Assembly: GCA_965112735.1 (NCBI GenBank)
Contig: OZ218954.1
Coordinates: forward strand, 124,001-188,000
Length of the DNA stretch: 64,000 nt
DNA from: Phaeosaccion multiseriatum
Taxonomy: Eukaryota > Ochrophyta, other classes
Direction of reading: 5' to 3'
The position numbers and the translations under genes are program-made. The notes under the pieces were generated by a model that was not told the origin of the DNA, searched no databases, and was given only the letters and a program-made list of their open reading frames with translations. Positions 33,575 to 46,048 of the stretch are shown here, one piece after another (position 1 is the stretch's first letter; each line of letters begins with the position of its first letter).

Positions 33575-36282
33575 GACAGACACAATAGAGAGCGAGAGAG
33601 AGGCAGATATAGAGAGAAAGCAGAAAAAAGAGGGAGGGAAAGAGAGAAATAGAGCGAGCGAGACAGAAAGAAAGCAGACAAGAGAGAGAGTAGGAGAGCG
33701 AAAAGAGAATAGAGAGCTAGAGGGGTCTGACAAACTGCAACTCAACGTCCAGGGGGTCTAACAAACTGAAACTCACGTCAAGATGTCCGTTACCGGCGGC
33801 GAGATCCATGGCGTCCTCCGTGCACCCCTCCAGCGTGTGGTCGTGCAGCCACTAAGTCAGTGAAAAAGGGCATAAGTCAGTAGGGAGCGGATAGATGGAT
33901 GGATGAATAGATGGCAGTGGATGGATAGAGGCAGCCCCTGACTCAACCCTACATATACACCACTTGCTCACTGACTTACTGACTAGACCCTACACCACTG
34001 ACTTACTGACTCACTGACGTACTGACTGACCTTCAGGAGCTCGAGGTGGCCGCCCCCTGCGGCACCATCCATTGCCTTCGTGGTGCCCCCCTCCGTGCGG
34101 TGAGAGTGCAGCCACTGGGATGGCAGTGGATGGCAGTAGATGGGGGGGGGGGGGATGGCAGTGGATGGGAATGGGGATGGCAGTGGATGGGAATGGGGAT
34201 GGCAGTGGACGGGAATGGGGATGGCAGTGGATGGGAATGGGGATGGCAGTGGATGGGGAGAGGGCAGTCAGTTCGAGTGTGAGCAGCAACTGAGGAGAGG
34301 GGGCAGGATGGCAGTGGATGGGGATCGATTCAGTGCCATCTCCACTTGAGACCCTCTCTCCCTCGCCCTCTTTCTCCCCTCTTTCTCCCTCCTCCTCCCC
34401 TACTCCTCCCTCCTCCCCTTCCCCCCCCCCCTCCTCCTCCTCCCCCCCCTCCTCCTCCTCCTCCTCCTCCTCCTCCTCCTCCTAACTCGTCGGCCTCTCT
34501 TGATTGCTTCACGGCCGAAGAAAACTCTCACTCACCTCTACCACGTGAAAATGGCCATTCGTGGCCGCTTCATTAAACGCAAACTTCGTGCACCTGGAGG
34601 GAGGGAGGAACACATAAGATAAGATAAGATTCCACTCACCTACCATCCATGAGGGACGAACACATAAGATAAGATAAGATAAGATAACACCTCCACAAAC
34701 TGCCATCCATGGATGTTCACTCACCCCTCCTCCCTCCTGTGGTGGAGGTACATGACGATTTCAAGGTGACCGTTCCCAGCGGCGCCGTCCATGGCAGCGG
34801 CGGTGGCGGGCATGTCGGGCACCTCGTCCAGCCATTGTACCACCTGACTCACAGATGGCAACGGATGGGGGCATGGCAGTCGATGGGAGGGGAGAGGAGG
34901 GAGAGGGGAGGGAGAGATGGAGAAGGTCGCTTTAAGGGAGGACTTAGTGACTTGGTGGTACAAGTAGTCGTCGCCATTGTGGGGAGCGAATATCAAGGCA
35001 AGTTCCCAACTGAAACTGAAAGCGATACGCACCTCCAAGTGGCCCGCTCGGGCAGCGGAGTTGATGGCCAGGTGGGTGTAGCTGTTGGCGATACAGGGAG
35101 GGAGGGAGGGAGGGAGGAAGGGTGAGGAGGGTGTCCACTGCCAGCTACAGCCACGCACTACCATCCACTGCCATCCATCCGCCCATCCACTGCCATCCAT
35201 CCATCCCCCCATCCACTGCCATCCCCCCCTCCCTGCCTATCAACCTGAGGGGGTCCCCCTCCTGCTCCTTGGTCAGCATGAGTGCCAGATGGCCGGCTGC
35301 TGCCGCGTCGTCTCCGTTCCAATATGCCACCTTGTTGATGCCGTCACAGTACGCCAGAGCGGAGGCCCACCCCTGGGTCGGTGCGTGGGAAGGCAGTGGA
35401 TGGAGGGGGAGGAGGGTAAGATGTTGGAGGCGTATGTACGGGGAATCGACATGGGGTGGATGGCAGTGGATGGCAGTGGATGGCAGTGGATGGGTTGGTG
35501 CTGTTGGCTGGCGCGTTCTTGGGGTTTGTTGGTGAGGAGTGAGGGAGGGAAGGAAGGAAGGATTTCCTGCCCTCCTCTTCCTCGTCCTCCCACTTAAGGC
35601 CGACCTTGCCATCCCCTGCCATCCCCTGCCATCCCCTGCCATCCCCTGCCATCCCCTGCCATCCCCTGCCCCCCCCCCCCCCCCTCTCCCTACTCACCTC
35701 CCCCTCAAGCCAGGCCCTCAACAGGCCCTTCCTCTCGTCGTCCTGCTCCTGCCGCTCCTGATTCATTCCGGGCTCTTCCTTCTCGTCCTCCCAGTGCGGC
35801 TGGTGTTGGTGCTGGTGCTGGTGCTGTGTACCCACCTGCACCTGTGGAAGCTTCTGCACCCCCCCCCCATCCCCATCCTCTCCTCCTCCTCCTCCTCCTC
35901 CTCCTCCTCCTCCTCCTCCTCCTCTTTCTTCTTCTCTTCCTTCTTCTTCGAGCCGCCCCCCCTCCCCACCTGGCGAGCTCCCAGCACCACTCCCGCTGCC
36001 GCTGCCGCTGCCCCTGGAGGAAGCTCTGCTGTGTACCAAGCTGAAGCCGGAAGAGCCCATCAAACTTGACGTCAACATGGATACATCGGCTGTGGCCGTA
36101 CTGCACTGGCTGTAGAGAGAGTCCTGCCGCTTGTACATGGTGGGACTGCCGATGGGCATGGGGAGACGGGTGGGGTTTGGGGGCGGAGAGTCGAGCGCAT
36201 TGGAGCTGCCGACGCTTTGCTGACTCTGTTGTCTGTCAAGCTGGGGCTCCGTGGTGTGCATCTGGGGCTCCGTGGTGTGCAT
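30387..36282 (-). CDS. Ankyrin-type repeat protein, about one repeat per exon, ending in a CaaX box
   Basis: About fifteen exons: 36282-35698, 35372-35245, 35081-35033, 34843-34735, 34593-34536, 34114-34031, 33851-33777, 33468-33396, ~33233-33144, ~32771-32687, 32362-32329, 32104-32020, 31750-31609, ~31031-30912, ~30611-30387. The first exon (about 195 aa) is low-complexity with MHTTEPQ duplicated at the start, a Ser/Gly tract and QHQHQHQH. The remaining exons each add roughly one repeat of the WLHDNRxEGCTxxAMDxAAxxGHLEVV type, known from oomycete and algal ankyrin proteins. The C-terminus is [10 protein letters not shown]: a canonical CaaX box with a nearby extra Cys, predicting prenylation and membrane attachment. 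ATG 36282 is the first in-frame ATG. The gene is divergent from the next ankyrin gene. Partners are unknown. Confidence 0.78.
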
Positions 36283-37165
36283 TGGTGGGGATGGGTTGGT
36301 GTATGTGTATAAAGTGTGTGTCAAATAAACCCCCCGTTCCTTAATCGTTCCTTGGTGCCTGACGGAGCCCTGAGCTGTCCCGCTGGGATGTGCCCCCACA
36401 AGTCCCCTTTGCCACGCCCCTTTCCTCTATGGACGGAGCCGCTGCACAGTGCGCTCTTTTGCTGCCGCTGCTGCTACCGTATCCCCCTCGTTCTGCGGGC
36501 CTTATATCAGAAAGCCCAGGGATCGGGTCCCACCCCCTTTCGTCGCCATATAAAAGCCACCTCTGCACAAAAGCCCAGCGCTGTCTTCGTCTCCAATGTG
36601 GTAGCACTCCACCCTATGCTTCGGAATGTGGCGTGGTCTCGTTGAATGATGCCGTCCTTTCCCTGTTCTTGTATTATGTACGATAAGCTTTTTGGTTAGG
36701 GTCCTTCTCAGCGAGAGGGCCAACCATCTAAAAGTCGCATTCTTTTTCCAGCCGGCTTGCCCCCCGTTACGATCCAATCACGACACCAGGTGTGTGGAAT
36801 TAAAGGGGGTGTGCGTGGAGCAGAGAGGGAGGACGGAGCCGGTTCGGGTGAGGGCATCGTAATAGGGAAGGGATAGGGGGAGGCAGGGGGGCTTTGGGCC
36901 TCGATTTTTTGGTCAGTCGGCAATCTGATGAGTAGGGAGAGAGAAGGAAGCCAAGGAGAGAGAAGAGAGAGTGATAGCCGCGGCTGAAAGAGAGGGCGAG
37001 AAGGAAGGAGAGAGAAAAGCGGCAATACTTGCCCTGCAATACCCATAGGCACGGCGAGGAGGAGGAGGAGGAGGAGCAGAAGGGGGGAGGAGGAAGAGAA
37101 GGGAAGAGGGAAGGGGAGGGTCTGTTTTGCCCGGCGGCAGGGTAGCCCATACGCGCGCAATAAAC
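36283..37165. other. Divergent promoter region between two ankyrin genes
   Basis: About 880 bp. A TATAAAAG lies at 36549-36556 in plus orientation, but 610 bp from the plus-strand ATG, so a 5' intron or long leader would be needed. No other gene was supported; several overlapping short frames exist on both strands. Confidence 0.4.
36549..36556 (+). promoter_or_regulatory. TATA-like box
   Basis: TATAAAAG in a region without simple repeats. It could drive the plus-strand ankyrin gene starting at 37166. Sequence match only. Confidence 0.25.
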
Positions 37166-38085
37166 ATGTCCGAGAAGCCAGCGCCCGCACCACCGCCACC
37201 GCCACCGCCAGCACCAGCAGGAGGAGCAGGCGGAGGATGGGGGGTGAGACTAGAGGCAGAGGCACTACGCGCCGCAGGGGAGGGAAACGAGAGCGAGGTG
37301 AGGCGCGTCCTGCAGCAGTCAGGAGCCTCATTTCTCGGGCCAGGGCCACCCTCGTCTCTTCTTCCTCCCCATCCGGGGGAGGGAGGAGGAGGAGGAGGAG
37401 GAGGAGGAGGAGGAGAGATGGCAGTAACATCAGGGGGGGTGGCAGAGGATGGAGAGGGCGATGGAGGGGGCGGTAGTGGGCGCCCCGTGGACACGGTTAG
37501 GAGCCCTGAGGGGTGGACACTTCTCGCGCAGGCGGTGCGAACCTCCTCCGTGGGCCTCGTCACCATGCTGCTGGAGGTGAGTGAGTGAAGCTCTGTCCAT
37601 ATCTCTGCCTATGTCTCTTGTCTCTGTCTCTACTGTAGGGGTGTCAGAAAGAGGTGTACCAAGAGGTATACAGTTACCTGAAACTCAAACCCCTCCCTCC
37701 CTCCCTCCCTCCCTCCCCCTATCTACTGCCATCCCTCCTCAGGACTACGGCGCTTCCCTGGAGTGCCTGGACAAGAAGGGCTACTCCTTGCTACACCACG
37801 CCGCTGACAAGGCGGGGACAGACGTGCTGTTGCTGCTGCTGGGCCTGTTGGTGGTACAACAGGCGCCCGCGCAGGGGCAGGAGAGGGAGGGAGGGGGGGA
37901 TGGCAACAAAAGCAGCAAGAACGAAAGCTGTGGCGCTGCTCTCAAGCTGAAACTTACAATTGACAACGGCTCTCTGCCTGGGGTGAACTCAAGGGACAAG
38001 CAACTGTTTACGCCGCTGCACTTGGCGTGTGTGAGAGGGGATCGGCACTCTATCCAGGCCCTCATTCGCCACGGGGCTGATCTGG

Positions 38086-38121
<36 letters not shown>

Positions 38122-41100
38122 TGGAAGGACGGAGGAGGGTGGATGGCAGTGGAGGGCGGGAGAGAGACGTAGAGAGGCACACACACACACACACACAGAG
38201 AGAGAGAAAGACAGACAGACAGACAGGCAGACACACACACAGAGAGAGAGAGAAAGAGCAGAGAGTACGAGAAGAGTCCCACCACTATTACTTCCCACTC
38301 ATCCACTGCCATCCCCCCCTCCCCATCCACTGCCATCCCCCTGTACCCACCCAGGACGCCGTCAACGACAAGGGCTCCACCCCCCTCCACTGGGCCTGCT
38401 CCAGGTATGTATCGTTGACTTATTAGGTATATATCGTTGACTTGTTACTCACGGACAACATAGACCATGCATGTGGTCACTGACTTTTAACATGCACACA
38501 CACAGAGGGGGCACGTCGGCTCTGTGAAGCTCCTTATCGAATTTTATGTGTCGTGACTTACTGACTTACTGACTTACTACCTGACTACTGTCTATACTTC
38601 ACTGACTTGAAAAAAACCAATGCCGTTGACTTGAACCATCCTTTAACATCCCAACCACAGGGGGCACCTGGGGTGCGTGAAACTGCTGGTCGGTGTGTAC
38701 GGAGTGGATCCTTGCAGACCCGCCAACAACGGGGGCACTCCGCTGCATTGGGCGGCCTCCAAAGGTAGGATACAGGGGGGGTACAGCGAGGGAGAGAGGG
38801 AGGGAGGGAGCGAGGGAGAGAGGGAGGGAGGGAGAGAGGGAGAGAGGGAGAGAGGGAGAGAGGGAGAGAGGGAGAGGGAGAGCGGGAGGGAGGGAGGGAG
38901 GGAGGGAGGGAGGGAGGAAGAGAGAGAGAGGGTGAGAACGAGAGCAGAAGAGAGAGAGAGGGCGAGAATAAGAGCAGAAGAGAGAGAAGTTAAAGAGGGG
39001 ACAGAGCGAGAGCAAGAAAGAGAGATCGAGAGAGAGAGGAATCGAGGGAGAGCAGGAGAGAGAGAGAGAGGAAACAAAAGGGACAGCGATAAGAGACGGC
39101 GAGAGCACAAGTTAGACAAGAGAGGGGAGTCCGGCTGGTAACACACTGCCATTTGCTGCCATCCGCTGCCATCCACTGCCATCCATTGCCATCAGGACAC
39201 ACGGCAGTGGTGGACACTCTGGTGGGTACGTACTGTGCGGAGGTGGACAGCAGAGACGACAAAGGTGAGGAGTGACTACACGTTAGGGGTGTTTGCCTGT
39301 GCGTTAAGGTAGGGGTACTTGTCTGTACGTTAAGGACGTTTTGAGGCTGCCTACAGGTTTTGTGTGTGTGTGTGTATGTGTGTGTGTGCGTGTGTGTACG
39401 TGTGTGTGTGTGTGTGCGTGTGTGTATGTGTGTGTGTGCGTGGCCCACACCCATCCCCTCCCTCCCCACAACACACAACACAGGCTGCACTCCCCTCTTC
39501 ATGGCCTGCCTCAACGGCCACTCCGCAGGTAACGGTTGGGTTTATTGTAATGGTTGGGTTTAATGGGCAAGGAGCCTGTATTTGGCCCCTTTAACCCCTC
39601 GTTCACCCCGACACGGACCCGCGTTAACCCCTCTTAACCCCTCGTTAACCCTTTCGCTCACCCCGACACGTAGCCCGCGTTAACCCCTCGCTAACCCCCC
39701 TGAACTGATTCCTCCTCCTCAGTGGTGTCCCTGCTCGCCTCCCCGGCCTTCGGAGCTTCCTTCGCCCTCGACAAGAAGGGCATGAGCCCCCTGCATGCCG
39801 CTTGTGAAATGGGGCATGTGGTGCTCGCTCGCCAACTGTTGACAAGGCACAAGCCGCCAGGTGAGAGAAAACCCCTAGGGGAGGAAGACTTGTGTTTCAG
39901 ATTCAGTTTCAGTTTCAGTTTCAGGTTTAGTTTCAGTTTTAGTTTATTAGAGCCAACGCCATACCCGATATCGACTCCAACTAGGAATTAGGTGCTCGAT
40001 GTTATGATAAGGTCACATAAAAGCATGAAGTGAAAATTGACCGTACCAGGGGATAGCGTACGGGTCTTCCACTGCCATCCCCCCCCCCCGTCCATCCTCT
40101 CCACCTCCTCCCATCCCCTCCAGTGCCATCTCACCCCACTCCCATCCCCTGCCATCCCCTCCCATCCCCTGCCATCCCCTGCCATCCCCTGCCATCCCCT
40201 GCCATCCCCCGTCAGATGTGGACATAAACAAAGGGGATCGAAGGGGCTTCACCCCACTGGCCAGGGCCGTCCGAGCCAATCAGGTAAAAGGTTACGTAAT
40301 ACTTAGTATGTCTTACTTTGTCTTACGTAATACTTCGTAGTATTATGTAACCCCCTCGTATGTATGCCTCTACTGCACCCCCCACCCCCCCCTATGTCAA
40401 TGAATCAGGTGGAGGTGTTCTCTCTGCTGGTGGACGAATTCCGACCCGACGTGTTGTGCCGCACCTCCCGAGGCTCCTCCTTGCTGCACCTGGCGGCAGA
40501 GGGCGGGGCTGAGGATATTGCCAGCCGCTTGCTCGAGGATCAAGGGCTCGGGGAGGCAGCATCCATGGGCATCATCGACCATGGAGGGATGGCACCAAAC
40601 GGCAGTGGGGAGGGGATGGCAGCGGATGGTGGTCATGGTGGTGGTGGTGATGGCGATAAGGAGGGGACAGGAAGAAGCAGCAGCCCCTCCATGAGCATGA
40701 GTGGTCCATCCACTGCCATCTTCTCTGTGGAGGAGCGCAACGACGAGCTGGACACCCCCCTCCTTTGCGCCGCATCGAGGGGGAATGAGGACATGATTCA
40801 CTTCCTTGCTCAGGTGGGTATACATATTTGTATTACTACGTAGTATTATGTAAGAGGGAGGGGATTTTATGGACTTACTAGGAATCACCAAAGAAACTGA
40901 ACGTGTGTGTGTGTGTGTGGTGCTCAGGTGGACACGATGTGATTGATTCTATAACTGTAACTGTCTCTCGTGTTGGGTTTGAGAGAAGATTGCTATCAGG
41001 GCGGACCCCGTCTCCTCGGACTCATCCATCCATTAACACCTCCAGTACCACCCGTTACCCCCCACCAACACCCCCCCCCTTAACACCCGTTACCCCCCAC

Positions 41101-41373
41101 TAACACGCCCGTTAACACACCCGTTACCCCCCACCAACACCCCCCCGTTAACACACCCGTTACCCCCCGTTATCCTCAGGTGCACGACGCAGACACTCAC
41201 GTGGTGGACAAGGAGGGCCGCAGCGCAGTGCACAGGGCGGTGGCAGGGCGCAGCTTGGCGTGTGTGCGTGCGCTCGTCACACAGTACAAGGTGGGCAGGG
41301 GGGTATGGGGGTGTGGGGGCAGGGGGGTAGGGGGGTAGGGGGGTAAGGGGCCGATGTGAAGGTCGATACTACG

Positions 41374-41408
<35 letters not shown>

Positions 41409-41523
41409 CCGTCCCCTGCCTCTTTGCATGCTCTCTCATCCTCCCTCCCTCCCTCCCTCCCTCTCTCTCTCTCTCTCATCCTCCCTCCCTCCCCTCCCTC
41501 CCTCCCTCCCTCCCTCCCTCCCT

Positions 41524-41562
<39 letters not shown>

Positions 41563-42555
41563 TCTCTCTTAACCCCCACACACCCCCCCACACCCCCCCC
41601 CTGGTCGACTGCCATCGACTGCCATCCGCCCTTCTACCCATGTGCCTCTCAAAAACAACGCACACGCACACGGCCACAGGTGGATGCGGGGTGTCAGGAC
41701 AGCAGAGGCAGGACCCCTCTGCACACTGCGGCCACGACAGGCCAACTAGAAATGATCGAGCTCTTGGTGGAGGACTTGGGGGTGGGGGTTGATGTAGAGG
41801 ACAGCGTCGGTGAGTCACTGGGGTCGGCATAAGAGTCGATAAATTGAGTCGATATATTGAGTCGATATTTAGAGTCGATATATAGAGTCGATATATGGAG
41901 TCGACATGTAGAGTCGATGAGTCTCCCTTTGAACCCACTATCGACTCTATGCTTACCACTCCCTCCGTGTGTACCAACGCTGTACCTTCTCCATGTGCTG
42001 CCATCCATTGCAATTGCCCCTCTGCTGCCATCTCATCCCCCTTGTGCTCCCCTCCTACCCGTGTGCCCTTTCCATCGATGCCTGGTGTCAGGTGACCGTG
42101 CCCTGCACGTGGCCGCTGCCAACGGGCACTTACAGGCGGTGGAAGCCCTCGTGGAGAGGTACAAGGCCAGACCAAGCGACAGGTGCTGTACTGCCTGCCT
42201 CCCTCCCTCTGCCATCCACTGCCATCCACTGCCGCACCCAACACCCTTCTCCAACCCTCAGCCACTGTCCTGACACTCACCGTTCCCTGCCTGGACCCCC
42301 CATCCACTGCCATCCCATACATACCCCAACACAGAAACCTGAGTGGCAAGATAGCCCTTGACGTGGCTCTGACGCACGTGAGGCCCTCTGTTAGTGACTA
42401 CTTACGTAAGCATCGCACCCCGCAGGTATGTGCGTGTGTGCGTCTCTCCGTTAAGGGCGTTGGTTGTTAAGTGCCTTTACGTTAGGGGGAATTCATTCGA
42501 GCCTGTCTTGTCTTGTGAGTTGCCATCCCCAGGAGGTACATGCGCATACGTGAGT

Positions 42556-42613
<58 letters not shown>

Positions 42614-43993
42614 TAAGGGTGTTTTTGTGTCCGCTACCATCTGCTGCCATCTGCTGCCCTCTGCTTCCTTCCCTCTCTCTGTGCGTGACTGATTACGTAC
42701 GCACCTGACCCCTCCCTTACGTAAGCACCCCCCCCTTCCCCTCTTGCCCCTCAGGAGGAGGCCCAGGAGAGAGGCGCTAACACGGGCTTTCGCCGTGCGG
42801 GCGCGTGGGTAGGCCTGGGACAGGTGCGTGTGTGCGTGCGTGCGTGTGTGCGTGCGTGTGTGCGTGCGTGTGTGCGTGCGTGTGTGCGTGCGTGTGTGCG
42901 TGTGACTGATGCCTTCAACTTGAAGAAATTTGTTTTGAGAGACCATGACATGCCTCGGTTCCTCTTTTCTCTCAGAGTCCGCAGCAGTCCCTGAAAAACT
43001 GTCACTGCAAACTCCACTCCCCACACACACCCCTTCTCCCCACACACACCCCTTCTCCCCACACACACCTCACTACCCTCTCACCATCCCCTCCCTCCGC
43101 CCCTCCCTCCCTCCCTCCCTCCCTCCCTCCCTCCCTCCCTCCCTCCCTCCCTCCCTCCCTCCCTCCCTCCCTCCCTCCCTCCCTCCCTCCCTCCCTCCCT
43201 CCCTCCCTCCCTCCCTCCCTCCCTCCCTCCCTCCCTCCCTCCCTCCCTCCCTCCCTCCCTCCCTCCCTCCCTCCCTCCCTCCCTCCCTCCCTCCCTCCCT
43301 CCCTCCCTCCCTCCCTCCCTCCCTCTCTCCCTCTCTCCCTCCCTCCCTCCCTCCCTCCCTTCCTCCCTCCCTCCCTCCCTCCCTCCCTCCCTCCCTCCCT
43401 CCCTCCCTCCCTCCCTCCCTCCCTCCCTCCCTCCCTCCCTCCCTCCCTCCCTCCTCTCCCTCCCTCCCTCCCTCCCTCCCTCCCTCCCTCCTACGCAAAT
43501 GTACACTCAACTACCCTGCCACCAACTGCGTGTACCACCACCAACTGCTCACATCCACTGCCATCCCCCGACAGGAGGAGGGCAAGCTCGCTGATCTCTC
43601 TCTGGACAACGTGTGGCTCTTGCCCGTGGATACGCTTGTCCAGCAAGGGAAGTTCCCCAATCACTACGATTGTGTTCGGAAGAAGCTTCTCGTCAGGGCC
43701 AGCGACTCTGCGCCCAATGCCATGGTGAGTGGATGGCAGTGGATGGCAGTCGATGGCAGTAGATGGCAGTGGATGGCAGGGGATGACAGTGGATGGCAGG
43801 GGATGACAGGGGATGGCAGTGGATGACAGGGGATGGCAGTAGACGACAGTGGATGGCAGGGGATGGCAGGGGATGGTAGTGGATGGCAGTGGATGGCAGT
43901 GGATGGCAGTGGATGGCAGTGGATGGCAGTGGATAGGGGGGTGAAGATGGAACAGAGGCGACGCACTTTTTTTCTTCTCTCCTCTTCATCCCC

Positions 43994-44030
<37 letters not shown>

Positions 44031-46015
44031 ATTGCCTTATGGTGATGTATCTGGTGCCTGGTGTCAGGTGCTGATGGTGTCCCACCCCTGGGAATCCCCG
44101 GGGAACCCGGACCCCTCGGGGAGGCAATTCGCAGCGCTGAAGGAGTTCCTCATCATGCGGAAAGATGGCAGTGGACGGGGGGGAGGAGGAGGCGGGCAAG
44201 CTGACATTCAAACTGGGGCTCCTGGGGTAGGAAAGGAGGAGGAGAAGGGGAAGGAGAGAGAAGAAACAGGAGCACCATTAGCATCGGAAGTGATATGGGC
44301 AGCAGCGGAAGCAGAAGCAGAAGTAGGTGGTGGTGGTGGTGGTGGTGGTGGTGGAGGAGGAGGAGGAGGGAAGGAGCGGGGGGGAATGATAGTGGACGGG
44401 CAGCAGCAGTCATCGGGACCATCACAGTCGCAGGCGTATGGGCAGGATCAGTCCCCCCTCCTCCTGGACCGTCCCGTGGATTACGTATGGGTGATGTTCT
44501 CGTGCGTCACACGTGCCCGTATCAAGCCCGACTTCAAGAGGCACTTACGTAACTTGTTGACGGCCTGGTGTCGGGCCGACCAGTTGCTGTGCATCCCGAC
44601 CACGACAACCTCTCCGTTGGACGGCACACGCCACTCAGATCTCACCACTTCCCTCTTATCATCGGCCTCCGACGGCGGTGGGGGTGGCTCCGGTGGCGGC
44701 GGCTGTGGATGGTGAGTGGAGGAAGGTTATGTCGTGTTATGTAATGTTATGTACGGAGTGGGGTTGGGTGTGAGGGAGTGAGTGAGTGAGTGGGTGAGTG
44801 AGTGAGTGAGGGAGGGAGGGAGTGAGTGAGTGAGTGAGTGGGCGAGTGAGTGAGTGAGTGAGTGGGTGTGAGTGAGCGAGTGAGCGAGTGAGTGAGTGAG
44901 TGAGTGTGAGTGAGCGAGTGAGCGAGTGAGTGAGTGAGTGAGTGAGTGAGTGAGTGAGTGAGTGAGTGAGTGAGTGAGTGAGTGAGTGAGTGAGTGAGTG
45001 AGTGAGTGAGTGAGAGAGTGAAGAGAATCTGAGAGGGTGGTGGCCGGGGCTGTGGGTGCTGAGTGAGGGACGGAGTGTTGAGTAGGTGGGGGTTGGTCGG
45101 TCTGTTGAGAACGTGTTCACGTTTGGGGTCTGAAGAAACACATACCCAATCTGATGATGATGATGATGCCTTCCCTTCTCCCCCCCCCTCCCCCCTCCCT
45201 CCCTCCCTCCCTCCCTTCTTCCCTCCCTCCCTCCCTCCCTCCCTCCCTCCTTCCCTCCCTCCCTCTACCTCCCTCCCTCCCTCCCTCCCTCCCGTCTCAC
45301 TCCCTTTCGTGCCCCCCCCGATTGATTGCGCTGCTGTGTATCACCAACAGGTGTGCGGCGGAAGTGGTGTCAGGACTGCATCTCGGGCTTGACGTGTTTG
45401 TGTACGTTACACACGGGGGCTATGACCGACAGGTACATACGTACCTACAGGCACAATGACGCACGCACCCCTAACGTAGAGACACACGCATACCCCCCCC
45501 CCCTCACGCCTCACGAAGGGATTCAATCCCACCCCTTAGCTGAGCCAGTGGGCACCAGTACCCCTAACATTGGGACACATGCACTAATTTATTTTACCCC
45601 TTGCGTACGGGTGGACGCAATCTACCAAACAGGTTTCCGAGGGGTCGTACACATTGCCAGGCTCTTGTTGTTCAACCGAGGAGGCCCTTCAGCAGCAGCA
45701 AGAGGAGGGGGCGGAGGGGGGGGAGGAGGGTGGGGGGATGGCAGTGGATGGGAAGGGGGAGGGGGAGGGCTTCCGAATAGAGGAGGTGGCGGGCGGAATC
45801 GTGTTCGAGCACGTTTCTGTGAGCACGGCGGGGAGGGAGGGCGTCGGAAGGGCGTTACAGAATGCCGTCAAGAGCTCCATTGACATAATGCTGAGGGAGG
45901 ATCCGGAGGCGGGCAGCGAGGAGCGGGACCGACTTGCGGCGGACATTTGGGCACCGAACTCGGTAGGGGGGGAGAGGGACGACGCTTTGCAAGGTGAGGA
46001 GGGGGGAGGGAGAGG

Positions 46016-46048
<33 letters not shown>

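Noticed and set aside
36341-36686. Overlapping open frames on both strands in the divergent promoter region
   Set aside because: No homology and mutually antisense; could be upstream exons, but nothing decides between them.
43073-43510. Minus-strand GREGGREGG frames and plus-strand PPSLPPSL frames
   Set aside because: Translation of (CCCT)n; every frame of such a repeat stays open.
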